Virus record (IMG/VR): IMGVR_UViG_3300031977_001148
Location: 1 to 26,457 of that record
Reading direction: 5' to 3' (one strand)
Source of the DNA: a virus
DNA length: 26,457 nt
Position 1 is the stretch's first letter. Each line of letters starts with the position of its first letter. Both the position numbers and the translations under genes were made by a program. This document shows positions 21,816 to 26,457 of this stretch, one piece after another. The notes below the pieces were generated by a model that was given only the letters and a program-made list of their open reading frames with translations, searched no databases and was not told where the DNA came from.

Positions 21816-21850
21816 GTCGTCTCACGACGACTTTTGTTGCCTCACGGCAA
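21816..21850 (-). promoter_or_regulatory. Two tandem GUGA-tetraloop hairpins in the leader of the minus-strand gene
   Basis: Read on the - strand, TTGCC-GTGA-GGCAA (21850-21837) and GTCGTC-GTGA-GACGAC (21831-21816) are two perfect short stems. Both are closed by GTGA, a GNRA-type tetraloop. The second ends directly against the AGGAG ribosome site. Confidence 0.6.
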
Positions 21851-21884
21851 TTAATAATATGACAGTTTTGTTACTGCTATATTA

Positions 21885-21912
21885 TATATACGTTACATTA
21901 ATTTTATGTAAA
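21885..21912 (-). promoter_or_regulatory. Possible promoter of the minus-strand gene
   Basis: On the - strand, TTTACA (21912-21907) and TATATA (21890-21885) are separated by 16 bases; a perfect TATAAT (21886-21881) overlaps but with a 20-base spacer. The region is AT-rich, so the call is weak. Transcription would start about 75 bases before the ATG. Confidence 0.35.
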
Positions 21913-21929
21913 GGTTATGTTAAGATTTT

Positions 21930-22005
21930 TGGTGAGTAGTTCAGTTGGTAGAACGCATGACTGTTAATCATGTTGTCGCAGGTTCGAGCCCTGCCTCACC
22001 AGCCA
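21930..22005 (+). tRNA. tRNA-Asn (GTT)
   Basis: Acceptor TGGTGAG pairs with CTCACCA, the anticodon stem is CATGA/TCATG with loop CTGTTAA (anticodon GTT), and the T arm is GCAGGTTCGAGCCCTGC. The CCA end is encoded. The T-first acceptor matches bacterial tRNA-Asn. It lies 4 bases before tRNA-Leu. Confidence 0.95.
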
Positions 22006-22009
22006 CATT

Positions 22010-22094
22010 GCGAGAGTGGTGGAATTGGTAGACACGCTGGTTTTAGGTACCAGTGCCGCAAGGCGTGAGAGTTCGAGTCTCTCCTTTCGCACCA
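22010..22094 (+). tRNA. tRNA-Leu (TAG)
   Basis: This is a class II tRNA with a long variable arm (85 bases). Acceptor GCGAGAG pairs with CTTTCGC, the anticodon stem is CTGGT/ACCAG with loop TTTAGGT (anticodon TAG), and the T loop is TTCGAGT. CCA is encoded. It reads CTA and other CTN codons. Confidence 0.95.
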
Positions 22095-22120
22095 ATTTAT
22101 AATGAACCAGTGAGAAGATA

Positions 22121-22474
22121 ATGACCATGAAGGCCGGAAAGATTTGGGGACAGACAGAACTCATACACGCAAATGGTGTGTTGGAGTTTCACCGTATCGA
22201 GTACAAGAAAGGTTTCAAGTGTTCTGAGCATCTCCACCAGTATAAGTGGAACGGATTCTTTGTAGAGTCCGGTCAGATGATCGTGCGTGTATGGCAAGAC
22301 GACCAAGACGGTCTTGTCGATGAAACTATTCTCAATGCGGGTGACTTCACTCAAGTCAAACCTGGTAAGATTCACCAGTTCGAAGGACTTAAAGACGGAG
22401 TCGCATTCGAGTTATACTGGGCAGAGTTTAACCACAACGACATCGTTCGTCGCACTATCGGGAGTAAGTCTTGA
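22121..22474 (+). CDS. Cupin-domain protein
   Basis: The 117-residue single cupin has motif 1 CSEHLHQYKWNGFFVESG (H37, H39, E49) and motif 2 GDFTQVKPGKIHQFEG (H85). This is the standard metal-binding set of two His, one Glu and one His. Cupins bind Fe, Mn, Ni or Zn and serve as isomerases, dioxygenases or binding proteins. The size suits a small sugar or keto-acid binding enzyme, but the substrate is unknown. A second ATG at 22127 is possible. It starts 26 bases after tRNA-Leu and its stop overlaps the next ATG (TGATG). Confidence 0.8.
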   Translation: MTMKAGKIWGQTELIHANGVLEFHRIEYKKGFKCSEHLHQYKWNGFFVESGQMIVRVWQDDQDGLVDETILNAGDFTQVKPGKIHQFEGLKDGVAFELYWAEFNHNDIVRRTIGSKS

Positions 22475-22776
22475 TGCCCCCGAAGAAAGGACGTGGTGAC
22501 CCAATGGTCCGTGCGGATGGTCGCAACAAACCAGACCGTGAGTGGTACCCCGAAGATTTCGATTGGTACCTCAAGTGGGTCGCATCTATTCTAGTCCTCG
22601 CATCTCTTGCGATGCGTTCCGCAGGCCCAGAGTACCGCATGTATGATCTCGTGATAGGATTCATGGGTATCATTCTGTGGACGTGGGTATCAGTCATCTG
22701 GAAAGATCGTGCACTGATCATGCTCAATGCAATCTCTGGGTTTATGATCTTGACAACCATACTGCGAGAGTGGTAG
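22474..22776 (+). CDS. Multi-span membrane protein of unknown function
   Basis: From ATG 22474 the 100-residue protein has a charged N-terminus (MPPKKGRGDPMVRADGRNK), then about three hydrophobic segments: WVASILVLASLAM, LVIGFMGIILWTWVSVIW and LIMLNAISGFMILTTIL. A TTG three bases earlier (22471) would add one residue, but the overlapping TGATG favours the ATG. GGGAG lies about 8 bases upstream. It may be an inner-membrane protein; a holin-like role is possible given the small size and three spans, though nothing proves it. Confidence 0.65.
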   Translation: MPPKKGRGDPMVRADGRNKPDREWYPEDFDWYLKWVASILVLASLAMRSAGPEYRMYDLVIGFMGIILWTWVSVIWKDRALIMLNAISGFMILTTILREW

Positions 22777-22777
22777 A

Positions 22778-22939
22778 ATGGACCGCAAAACTCATATAGC
22801 AACTTGGGTTTACTACACATACCGTGACCACAAACGATTACCTCAGTGGTTGCAAAACGATTTAGACTATGCGAAACACGTTTTAGGAATAAGTGATGAC
22901 GAAGAAGGGAAAGATCGACTACAAGTTCAACGAGGATAA
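22778..22939 (+). CDS. Small hypothetical protein (53 aa)
   Basis: An ATG at 22778, one base after the previous stop, opens a 53-codon frame: MDRKTHIATWVYYTYRDHKR, LPQWLQNDLDYAKHVLGISD, then a polar tail. It ends 44 bases inside the next gene. GAGAG upstream is a modest ribosome site. The protein-like pattern and close packing support it; the function is unknown. Confidence 0.5.
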   Translation: MDRKTHIATWVYYTYRDHKRLPQWLQNDLDYAKHVLGISDDEEGKDRLQVQRG

Positions 22940-23180
22940 GTTGATCGCAGAATTTGCGAGTTATATCGACTCTACATATAACCAACACTATGCCAAAGAA
23001 AAGTTTCAGGCAACCGAATTTATTATTGATGGGGGGCACGGTACAGGATTCTGTATCGGTAATGTTTTAAAATACGCACAACGTTACGGAAAGAAGGGGA
23101 CACGTGACGATGCGAGAAAGGACTTACTAAAGGTACTCCACTATGCACTTATTCAATTACACGTTCACGATAGCGATTAG
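22896..23180 (+). CDS. DUF3310-like small protein
   Basis: The 94-residue protein contains TEFIIDGGHGTGFCIGNVLK then YAQRYGKKGTRDDARKDLLK, followed by a helix VLHYALIQLH. This GF-x-x-GN-x-xKY-x-x-RxxxK-x-x-x-x-DL pattern is that of DUF3310, common in phage and also found in the T7 gp1.7 nucleotide kinase. By itself the domain has no assured activity; a nucleotide-related role is a reasonable inference. A GTG at 22893 precedes the ATG; the ATG is preferred, with AGGA 8 bases upstream. Its end overlaps the lipoprotein gene by 38 bases. Confidence 0.7.
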   Translation: MTKKGKIDYKFNEDKLIAEFASYIDSTYNQHYAKEKFQATEFIIDGGHGTGFCIGNVLKYAQRYGKKGTRDDARKDLLKVLHYALIQLHVHDSD

Positions 23181-23520
23181 TTTAATCCTCTCTGGTTGTG
23201 CCGGAGTAGGGGTCAACAATGCGTACCGTTACGGTGCGGACGATTATAAGTTCCTAGAAAAGGAATACGAGAACTTGCATCCACAAGTTCATTTTGTTTT
23301 ACTCAAAAACGAAGCCGAATACAACTCAGCAAGACGACAGAATCTTGGAGTAGCATGGGATTCAGTGAGTGCGTTTACTCTCTGGATACCAGAGACCGGT
23401 GAGTGCACCGTGTTCATAAAGGATCCCGAGTGGCAGTGGGAACCTGAGTTGATTGGACACGAAGTTGCACACTGCATATGGGGGAGATACCATAGAGGTA
23501 AAGAAGGCCTCAAACCTTAA
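23143..23520 (+). CDS. Lipoprotein with HExxH motif, putative metallopeptidase
   Basis: The 125-residue protein has a short signal peptide with a lipobox: MHLFNYTFTIAISLILSGCA, with LSGC at 16-19 and Cys19 as lipid anchor. The mature part ends with EPELIGHEVAHCIWGRYH, containing the zinc motif H106-E-V-A-H110 and a downstream His (H117) as a possible third ligand. It looks like a small outer- or inner-membrane-anchored zincin. ECTVFIKDPEW and YRYGADDY suggest a compact fold. Its stop lies 2 bases before tRNA-Asp. A peptidase or wall-related role is inferred; two more putative lipoproteins follow. Confidence 0.65.
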   Translation: MHLFNYTFTIAISLILSGCAGVGVNNAYRYGADDYKFLEKEYENLHPQVHFVLLKNEAEYNSARRQNLGVAWDSVSAFTLWIPETGECTVFIKDPEWQWEPELIGHEVAHCIWGRYHRGKEGLKP

Positions 23521-23522
23521 TT

Positions 23523-23599
23523 GGAACGGTAGTTCAGTTGGTTAGAATACCTGCCTGTCACGCAGGGGGTCGCGGGTTCGAGTCCCGTCCGTTCCGCCA
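23523..23599 (+). tRNA. tRNA-Asp (GTC)
   Basis: Acceptor GGAACGG pairs with CCGTTCC, the anticodon stem is CCTGC/GCAGG with loop CTGTCAC (anticodon GTC), and the T arm is GCGGGTTCGAGTCCCGT. CCA is encoded. It reads GAC and GAT. Confidence 0.95.
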
Positions 23600-23615
23600 A
23601 CTCCGAGAGAAAATT

Positions 23616-23834
23616 ATGAGATTTCTTTTAGCAGTGTTATTGACAGTAGTATCAGGTTGTAGTACAATAGGTGATGAAAAAGTGGATAAAGGTCTCTGTC
23701 TCAAGTACGTTACGTACATGCAGGAGAGAGAAGAGTGCGTCGGAGGACGTGGTGTTGCACCGCAAATCTGCGTAGTCGAATATGTCCCACGAGTATCGTG
23801 TGTTCGTTGGGAATGGCCGGAGGGTAAACCATGA
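23616..23834 (+). CDS. Small cysteine-rich lipoprotein
   Basis: From ATG 23616 the 72-residue protein reads MRFLLAVLLTVVSGCSTIGD, a lipoprotein signal with lipobox VSGC (Cys15). A mature part with paired cysteines follows (GLCLKY, EECVGG, QICVVEYVPRVSCVRW). The frame is open from 23538, but that part lies in tRNA-Asp and is not coding. GAGAGAAA upstream is a weak ribosome site. The next gene, also a lipoprotein, overlaps its stop by 4 bases. Size and type resemble Rz1-like or exclusion lipoproteins, but no proline-rich region is seen, so the role is open. Confidence 0.7.
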   Translation: MRFLLAVLLTVVSGCSTIGDEKVDKGLCLKYVTYMQEREECVGGRGVAPQICVVEYVPRVSCVRWEWPEGKP

Positions 23835-24037
23835 AATGGATTATTCCTGCAGCATTAATCACCGGATGTGCAGTTCCAGAGAAAGACGATCGTATCTGTC
23901 TTGACTGGGACTCACGAGTAGTAGTTCGAGAAAAGTGTGTTCCTATGTACGGCACTTTAATATGTGCCGATCAGGAAAAGGTTCAAACGTGGTGTGTCCT
24001 CTATGAGGAACTTGAACCACTAAAGCAAGAGGATTGA
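23831..24037 (+). CDS. Second small cysteine-rich lipoprotein
   Basis: The 68-residue protein begins MKWIIPAALITGCAVPEKDD, with lipobox ITGC (Cys13). The mature part has ICLDWDSRVVVREKCVPMYG and ICADQEKVQTWCVLYEEL. The spacing of its four mature cysteines and a C-x-x-x/E-x-V pattern resembles the preceding lipoprotein, so the two may be paralogues (for example CVGGRGVAPQICVVEYV against CVPMYGTLICADQE). It overlaps the preceding stop (ATGA). The function is unknown. Confidence 0.65.
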   Translation: MKWIIPAALITGCAVPEKDDRICLDWDSRVVVREKCVPMYGTLICADQEKVQTWCVLYEELEPLKQED

Positions 24038-24038
24038 T

Positions 24039-24236
24039 ATGCGAGGTAAAGCAGAAATCAAACGTCGCCGTGAAGGTGCACTTGAACGTCTTCAATCGTC
24101 ACAGTTCTTTGAGAAGAACGGACGTACCGAAGCACAATGGCAGAAACGTAAGGACAAGGAGGTCGAGATTCTCGAAACCTACCTTGGTCTTCGTCAAGGT
24201 GCCAAGAAAAAACGAGAGGAAATTACTCTCGATTAA
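24039..24236 (+). CDS. Small basic hypothetical protein
   Basis: The 65-residue, highly charged helical protein (MRGKAEIKRRREGALERLQ, then WQKRKDKEVEILETYL and AKKKREEITLD) starts one base after the previous stop, with AGAGGA 7 bases upstream. An overlapping open frame from 24034 is a shadow. It may bind nucleic acid because of its charge; no family is recognised. Confidence 0.65.
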   Translation: MRGKAEIKRRREGALERLQSSQFFEKNGRTEAQWQKRKDKEVEILETYLGLRQGAKKKREEITLD

Positions 24237-24293
24237 GAGTTAGTCCTGAGATGACTCTAAACTCACTCTGGTCGTTACGCCCGTCTCCTGAGT

Positions 24294-24318
24294 AAGAGAA
24301 AAACTGCTCTTTTGTTTT
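24294..24318 (+). terminator. Weak terminator-like hairpin
   Basis: AAGAG (24294-24298) pairs with CTCTT (24307-24311) around an 8-base loop, followed by TTGTTTT. It lies in the 93-base gap between 24237 and 24329. The short stem makes this uncertain. Confidence 0.35.
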
Positions 24319-24329
24319 GAGGAAATGTT

Positions 24330-24491
24330 ATGATACACGAGTGGAAGATTTTTTACAAAGGTATGCAAGTAGGTCTCACCTACTCATTGACAGAGTACGG
24401 TGCGAGAGAAAGGTGGTATAACACACACTCTAGGAGTTCGAGCAAGTACTCCGGTCTTTCGTTTGAAGACATCTTCGCAAAGAAAGCATGA
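24330..24491 (+). CDS. Small protein, first of a tandem related pair (53 aa)
   Basis: An ATG at 24330, with GAGGAA 7 bases upstream, opens a 53-codon frame starting MIHEWKIFYKGMQVGLTYSL and then TEYGARERWYNTHSRSSSKY. Its stop overlaps the next ATG at 24488 (ATGA). The first 20 residues share the W-K-I-x-x-x-G-x-x-x-G-L pattern with the next protein, so they are probably diverged duplicates. The function is unknown. Confidence 0.6.
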   Translation: MIHEWKIFYKGMQVGLTYSLTEYGARERWYNTHSRSSSKYSGLSFEDIFAKKA

Positions 24492-24658
24492 TAGGTCTTT
24501 GGAAGATTTACATTAACGGAGAGTTCATGGGTCTTATATCTGCTTCAGATCAAGTAGAAGCATGTGAGAAATACTGCGAGACCTTTGGCATTCCAACTAA
24601 CCTTACACATACAGGGTATGTGGAAATTATAGCAGAGAGGTTCAGGTATGAGCTTTAA
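24488..24658 (+). CDS. Small protein, second of a tandem related pair (56 aa)
   Basis: The 56-codon frame starts MIGLWKIYINGEFMGLISAS and continues DQVEACEKYCETFG, with a C-terminal ERFRYEL. Its N-terminal pattern matches the previous protein (WKI-G-GL). The start overlaps the previous stop by 4 bases and its end overlaps the next ATG by 11 bases. It may be a small beta-hairpin plus helix protein; the function is unknown. Confidence 0.6.
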   Translation: MIGLWKIYINGEFMGLISASDQVEACEKYCETFGIPTNLTHTGYVEIIAERFRYEL

Positions 24659-24899
24659 AATGCCAAGAGCAGATGAGATTGCAAAGGTGGTGCAAGAGTC
24701 ACTACAGACATATCTCGAATGGCACATATGTGAGACGTATGGTGTCCTTCGAGTCGAAGATCTATCTTTCACCGAAGCACAAGAGTTAATGGCAGAGTAC
24801 TTCAATCAGAAGAGCATGGATCTTAACTCGATGTTAGCAGTCGTCCTTCGTAACATCATACGGTCGTGGGAATTGGCAAACGGTAAAGGTATCCTGTGA
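24648..24899 (+). CDS. Small helical hypothetical protein
   Basis: The 83-residue protein has a helical pattern (DEIAKVVQESLQTYLEWHIC, VEDLSFTEAQELMAEYFNQ, SMLAVVLRNIIRSWELAN) and no membrane segment. It overlaps the preceding and following genes, with AGAGAGG about 10 bases upstream as a ribosome site. I do not recognise the family. It sits directly before psiE in the same operon. Confidence 0.6.
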   Translation: MSFKMPRADEIAKVVQESLQTYLEWHICETYGVLRVEDLSFTEAQELMAEYFNQKSMDLNSMLAVVLRNIIRSWELANGKGIL

Positions 24900-25270
24900 T
24901 GACAAGGTTCTTTGATCTGTTTGAAAAATTAATTCTGAGTGCTATTGTTTTTGCAACGGTGTTTGCTGTTGGAGAAGAGGTTTACAAATTGATTCTTGCA
25001 CAGACCGTCGCACTAACCGATCTCCTGCTGCTGTTCATCTATGCAGAGGTTGTGGGCATGGTTGCGATCTTCTATCGGAGTCATCGTATCCCAGCAACTC
25101 TACCCATCATCATTGCGACTACTGCACTGAGTCGTATGATCATCTTGCAGAGTAAAGAGTTCGATCCGTCGATTATCCTCTTCGAAGCAGGTGGTATTGT
25201 TTTGCTAAGTATAGGTGCATTCATCATGACGTACCGCAATCGGTATATCAGTGAAGATGAACTGACTTAG
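24899..25270 (+). CDS. psiE: PsiE-family phosphate-starvation-inducible membrane protein
   Basis: The 123-residue membrane protein has about four hydrophobic segments. The PsiE signature is FIYAEVVGMVAIFYRSHRIP then PIIIATTALSRMIIL, close to the FIYLEVVAMV-HRIP-IAITALTR pattern of E. coli PsiE as I recall it. PsiE is induced by phosphate starvation in E. coli, but its biochemical role is not known. Marine phages often carry phosphate-stress genes. The frame is open from GTG 24896; ATG 24899 is preferred. No pho box was found upstream, and it appears co-transcribed with the preceding small genes. Confidence 0.85.
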   Translation: MTRFFDLFEKLILSAIVFATVFAVGEEVYKLILAQTVALTDLLLLFIYAEVVGMVAIFYRSHRIPATLPIIIATTALSRMIILQSKEFDPSIILFEAGGIVLLSIGAFIMTYRNRYISEDELT

Positions 25271-25273
25271 GGT

Positions 25274-25362
25274 CTCATTCCCCTGGTTAAATAACTGAAT
25301 GAGTGGTGCCCAGAAGAGCAGAGAGTCTCGTTCCTCTCTCAAAACAACGAACGAGTGGTACC
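25274..25362 (+). repeat. Gap with inverted repeat and imperfect direct repeat
   Basis: The 109-base gap between psiE and tRNA-Arg (25271-25379) holds a 7-bp inverted repeat, CTCATTC (25274-25280) with GAATGAG (25297-25303). It also holds an imperfect direct repeat, GAATGAGTGGTGCC (25297-25310) and GAACGAGTGGTACC (25349-25362), 12 of 14 bases identical. No gene is apparent here. Confidence 0.5.
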
Positions 25363-25379
25363 GGAGGCAGGAGAACTGT

Positions 25380-25456
25380 GCGGGTGTAGCTCAGATGGAT
25401 AGAGCGTCGGTCTACGAAACCGAAGGTCATAGGTTCGACTCCTATCACCCGTGCCA
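25380..25456 (+). tRNA. tRNA-Arg (ACG)
   Basis: Acceptor GCGGGTG pairs with CACCCGT (first pair G-T), the anticodon stem is TCGGT/ACCGA with loop CTACGAA (anticodon ACG), and the T loop is TTCGACT. CCA is encoded. It reads CGT, CGC and CGA if A34 is converted to inosine by host TadA. Confidence 0.93.
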
Positions 25457-25463
25457 GAATATT

Positions 25464-25538
25464 TGGGGTGTCGCCAAGTGGCAAGGCATCGGGTTTTGAT
25501 CCCGACATTCGGTGGTTCGAATCCATCCACCCCAGCCA
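25464..25538 (+). tRNA. tRNA-Gln (TTG)
   Basis: Acceptor TGGGGTG pairs with CACCCCA, the anticodon stem is TCGGG/CCCGA with loop TTTTGAT (anticodon TTG), and the T loop is TTCGAAT. CCA is encoded. The T-first acceptor is typical of bacterial tRNA-Gln. It lies 7 bases after tRNA-Arg. Confidence 0.95.
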
Positions 25539-25553
25539 TACAGTGAGGATAGT

Positions 25554-25793
25554 ATGAGTTTTGTTAGAGAGTTAGAAAGAATGCAACAGAGCATTCGAGA
25601 ACTGAGTCAGTGCTTCGAGGCACTGAAAGAAGCAACTGATAGGTTGACTCCACCAGAGCACCCTAACCAGTTGCGTGAACCGGACACAACGGATCTTGCA
25701 GATCCGAAACCAAGACAGTCTATTGATGAAGCAAGTCCACAAGAGTGGGACTCTGTGTCACGGAAGTTTTATCGAAATCCGAAGGGTGGGTGA
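25554..25793 (+). CDS. Coiled-coil protein whose end overlaps tRNA-Ser
   Basis: From ATG 25554 the 79-residue protein has an N-terminal coiled-coil (FVRELERMQQSIRELSQCF, EALKEATDRL). A Pro- and Asp-rich linker (TPPEHPNQLREPDTTDLADP) and a tail ending FYRNPKGG follow. A GAGGAT site precedes the ATG. The frame is open from 25512 inside tRNA-Gln, but that part is not coding. The last five codons or so and the TGA stop lie inside tRNA-Ser (from 25780), so translation and the tRNA share sequence. The function is unknown. Confidence 0.6.
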   Translation: MSFVRELERMQQSIRELSQCFEALKEATDRLTPPEHPNQLREPDTTDLADPKPRQSIDEASPQEWDSVSRKFYRNPKGG

Positions 25794-25867
25794 GTGGTCG
25801 AAACCAACGGTCTTGAAAACCGTCGACGGGAAACCGTCCGTGGGTTCGAATCCCACCCCTTCGGCCA
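25780..25867 (+). tRNA. tRNA-Ser (TGA)
   Basis: This is a class II tRNA of 88 bases. Acceptor CGAAGGG pairs with CCCTTCG, the anticodon stem is ACGGT/ACCGT with loop CTTGAAA (anticodon TGA), a variable arm GACGGGAAACCGTC follows, and the T arm is GTGGGTTCGAATCCCAC. CCA is encoded. It reads TCA and other TCN codons. Its C-G first pair is unusual, since most bacterial tRNA-Ser start with G. Confidence 0.92.
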
Positions 25868-25896
25868 TTTATTTTCAAAAAGTGTAATATTCACAC

Positions 25897-25925
25897 TTGA
25901 CACACACCTATCATTATAGTATACT
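25897..25925 (+). promoter_or_regulatory. Sigma70-type promoter upstream of the hydrolase
   Basis: TTGACA (25897-25902) and TATACT (25920-25925) have a 17-base spacer. Transcription would start near 25932, giving a leader of about 24 bases before the GTG at 25956. Confidence 0.8.
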
Positions 25926-25955
25926 TGTTTTCGAAATGTGTGATAGAGGTTTCAA

Positions 25956-26457
25956 GTGATCAAGATATTCTATGTCCACGGTTGGGGTTCTGAGTTTGAC
26001 CCTACTAGTGACAAGGTTCGAGCATTGTCTGAGTTGGGTGAAGTTCATGGTGTTACTGTGACATGGGCAGACGGGCACCGACAAGTCTTCGACCAACTTA
26101 CCGAAGAGATCAGTGAATATCAACCCGACCTTCTTGTCGGCACTTCTATGGGTGGTTATGGTGTTAGTCATCTAGGTGCTGAACTCGGCATTCCTTTCGT
26201 TGCGATCAATCCCGCTATTCGACCCCACGAGACTCTTATGGAACGAGTCGGTGTTGGGACTGATTACTATGGTCGTGATTACGAACTGACTTGGCAAACT
26301 GTCAGCGCATTCCCTGAGTTACCTGTCGGTGGATACGGACTTATGCTTGTTGCGATGGACGATGACGTTATTGACGCGCAAGAAACTATAAATAGTTATT
26401 CTGAACACTATGATGTTCGGGCGTATGAGACTGGCGGTCATCGATTCACTAACCTAT
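25956..26457 (+). CDS. Alpha/beta hydrolase (YqiA/UPF0227-like), partial at right edge
   Basis: The frame runs from GTG 25956, with AGAGG 6 bases upstream, to the window end; at least 167 residues. The start IKIFYVHGWGSEFD is the oxyanion strand-turn of small esterases. VGTSMGGYGVSHLG at 61-74 is the nucleophile elbow with Ser64, FVAINPAIRPHETL follows, MDDDVID at 134-140 can supply the acid and GGHRF (H162) the His. The order and size resemble YqiA-type esterases of bacteria (about 190 residues). It is the first gene after a promoter, so it may be early. The substrate is unknown, an acyl or lipid ester being likely. The C-terminus is cut by the window. Confidence 0.8.
   Translation, partial: MIKIFYVHGWGSEFDPTSDKVRALSELGEVHGVTVTWADGHRQVFDQLTEEISEYQPDLLVGTSMGGYGVSHLGAELGIPFVAINPAIRPHETLMERVGVGTDYYGRDYELTWQTVSAFPELPVGGYGLMLVAMDDDVIDAQETINSYSEHYDVRAYETGGHRFTNL

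Noticed and set aside
21964-22164. - strand frame over tRNA-Asn and tRNA-Leu
   Set aside because: This is an antisense tRNA artefact of the same kind.
22474-22776. Holin call for the three-span membrane protein
   Set aside because: Small size and spans alone are not enough; it is far from the SleB-type lysin and other small membrane proteins are equally likely.
24034-24243. Alternative frame overlapping the basic small gene at 24039
   Set aside because: The 24039 frame has the better ribosome spacing and a more protein-like composition; both cannot be main genes.
25299-25499. Open frame across tRNA-Arg and into tRNA-Gln on the + strand
   Set aside because: Most of its length is tRNA sequence, a well known source of false ORFs. 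It has no ribosome site.
25287-25539. Two - strand frames over the tRNA-Arg/Gln pair
   Set aside because: The translated strings are typical antisense-tRNA artefacts and no promoter or ribosome site is seen.
1-26457. CRISPR arrays, insertion sequences, integrase or attachment sites
   Set aside because: No regularly spaced repeats, transposase, or recombinase genes and no tRNA-end duplications were seen by eye.

Overview
The window is part of the genome of a T4-type contractile-tail phage (Straboviridae-like), probably marine and probably infecting a proteobacterium. The T4 core replication proteins are all present and collinear: clamp loader large subunit gp44 (partial at the left edge), clamp loader small subunit gp62, RegA, UvsX recombinase, gp41 helicase and gp43 DNA polymerase. 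Around them lie many small genes, ATGA/TAATG overlaps, seven scattered phage tRNA genes and a large set of host-like metabolic genes. Nearly everything is on the + strand. One small secreted protein gene (21519-21803) is on the - strand. The host guess rests on the proteobacterial look of IscU, isocitrate lyase, PsiE and the signal peptides; the sequence does not prove it.

Layout. (1) 1-2566: gp44 C-terminus, a sulfotransferase-like gene inserted between gp44 and gp62, gp62, RegA, a JmjC/cupin-fold oxygenase and an acidic small protein. (2) 2563-3284: terminator-like hairpins, an Hsp20 chaperone, a 35-residue membrane peptide and a strong UUCG terminator. (3) 3289-7552: PhyH-like oxygenase, glycosyltransferase-like protein, AEP-primase-like protein behind its own sigma70-type promoter, then UDP-sugar epimerase and a short UDP-glucose dehydrogenase. 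(4) 7512-14991: UvsX, a conserved unknown, gp41, small proteins, an oxygenase-like protein, IscU, an SGNH hydrolase and gp43. (5) 14996-17807: promoter-rich early-looking region with a ParB-like protein, small unknowns and a SleB-type lysin. (6) 17834-21514: tRNA-Glu, isocitrate lyase, methyltransferase, small membrane proteins, an HExxH protein and a peroxiredoxin. (7) 21519-26457: - strand secreted protein, tRNA-Asn/Leu/Asp/Arg/Gln/Ser, cupin, DUF3310-like protein, three putative lipoproteins (one carrying HExxH), PsiE and a partial alpha/beta hydrolase.

How the genes may work together. The replication proteins form the T4 replisome and recombination machinery, with RegA as translational repressor. 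UDP-glucose dehydrogenase plus epimerase would convert UDP-glucose to UDP-glucuronate and UDP-galacturonate; with the glycosyltransferase-like, sulfotransferase-like and SGNH proteins this suggests glycan modification. Isocitrate lyase (glyoxylate shunt), IscU (Fe-S assembly), peroxiredoxin, Hsp20 and PsiE look like auxiliary metabolic or stress genes that adjust host carbon, iron-sulfur, redox, protein-folding and phosphate physiology during infection.

The most striking non-coding features are: a terminator whose hairpin loop is exactly the TTGACA -35 box of the next promoter (16399-16434); two promoters whose -10 box lies 7 bases before an ATG, predicting leaderless mRNAs for gp43 and the primase-like gene; competing hairpins in the leader of the 15114 gene; and twin GUGA-tetraloop hairpins before the - strand gene. 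No gene-free stretch longer than 300 bases exists, and no CRISPR array, insertion sequence or integrase was seen.
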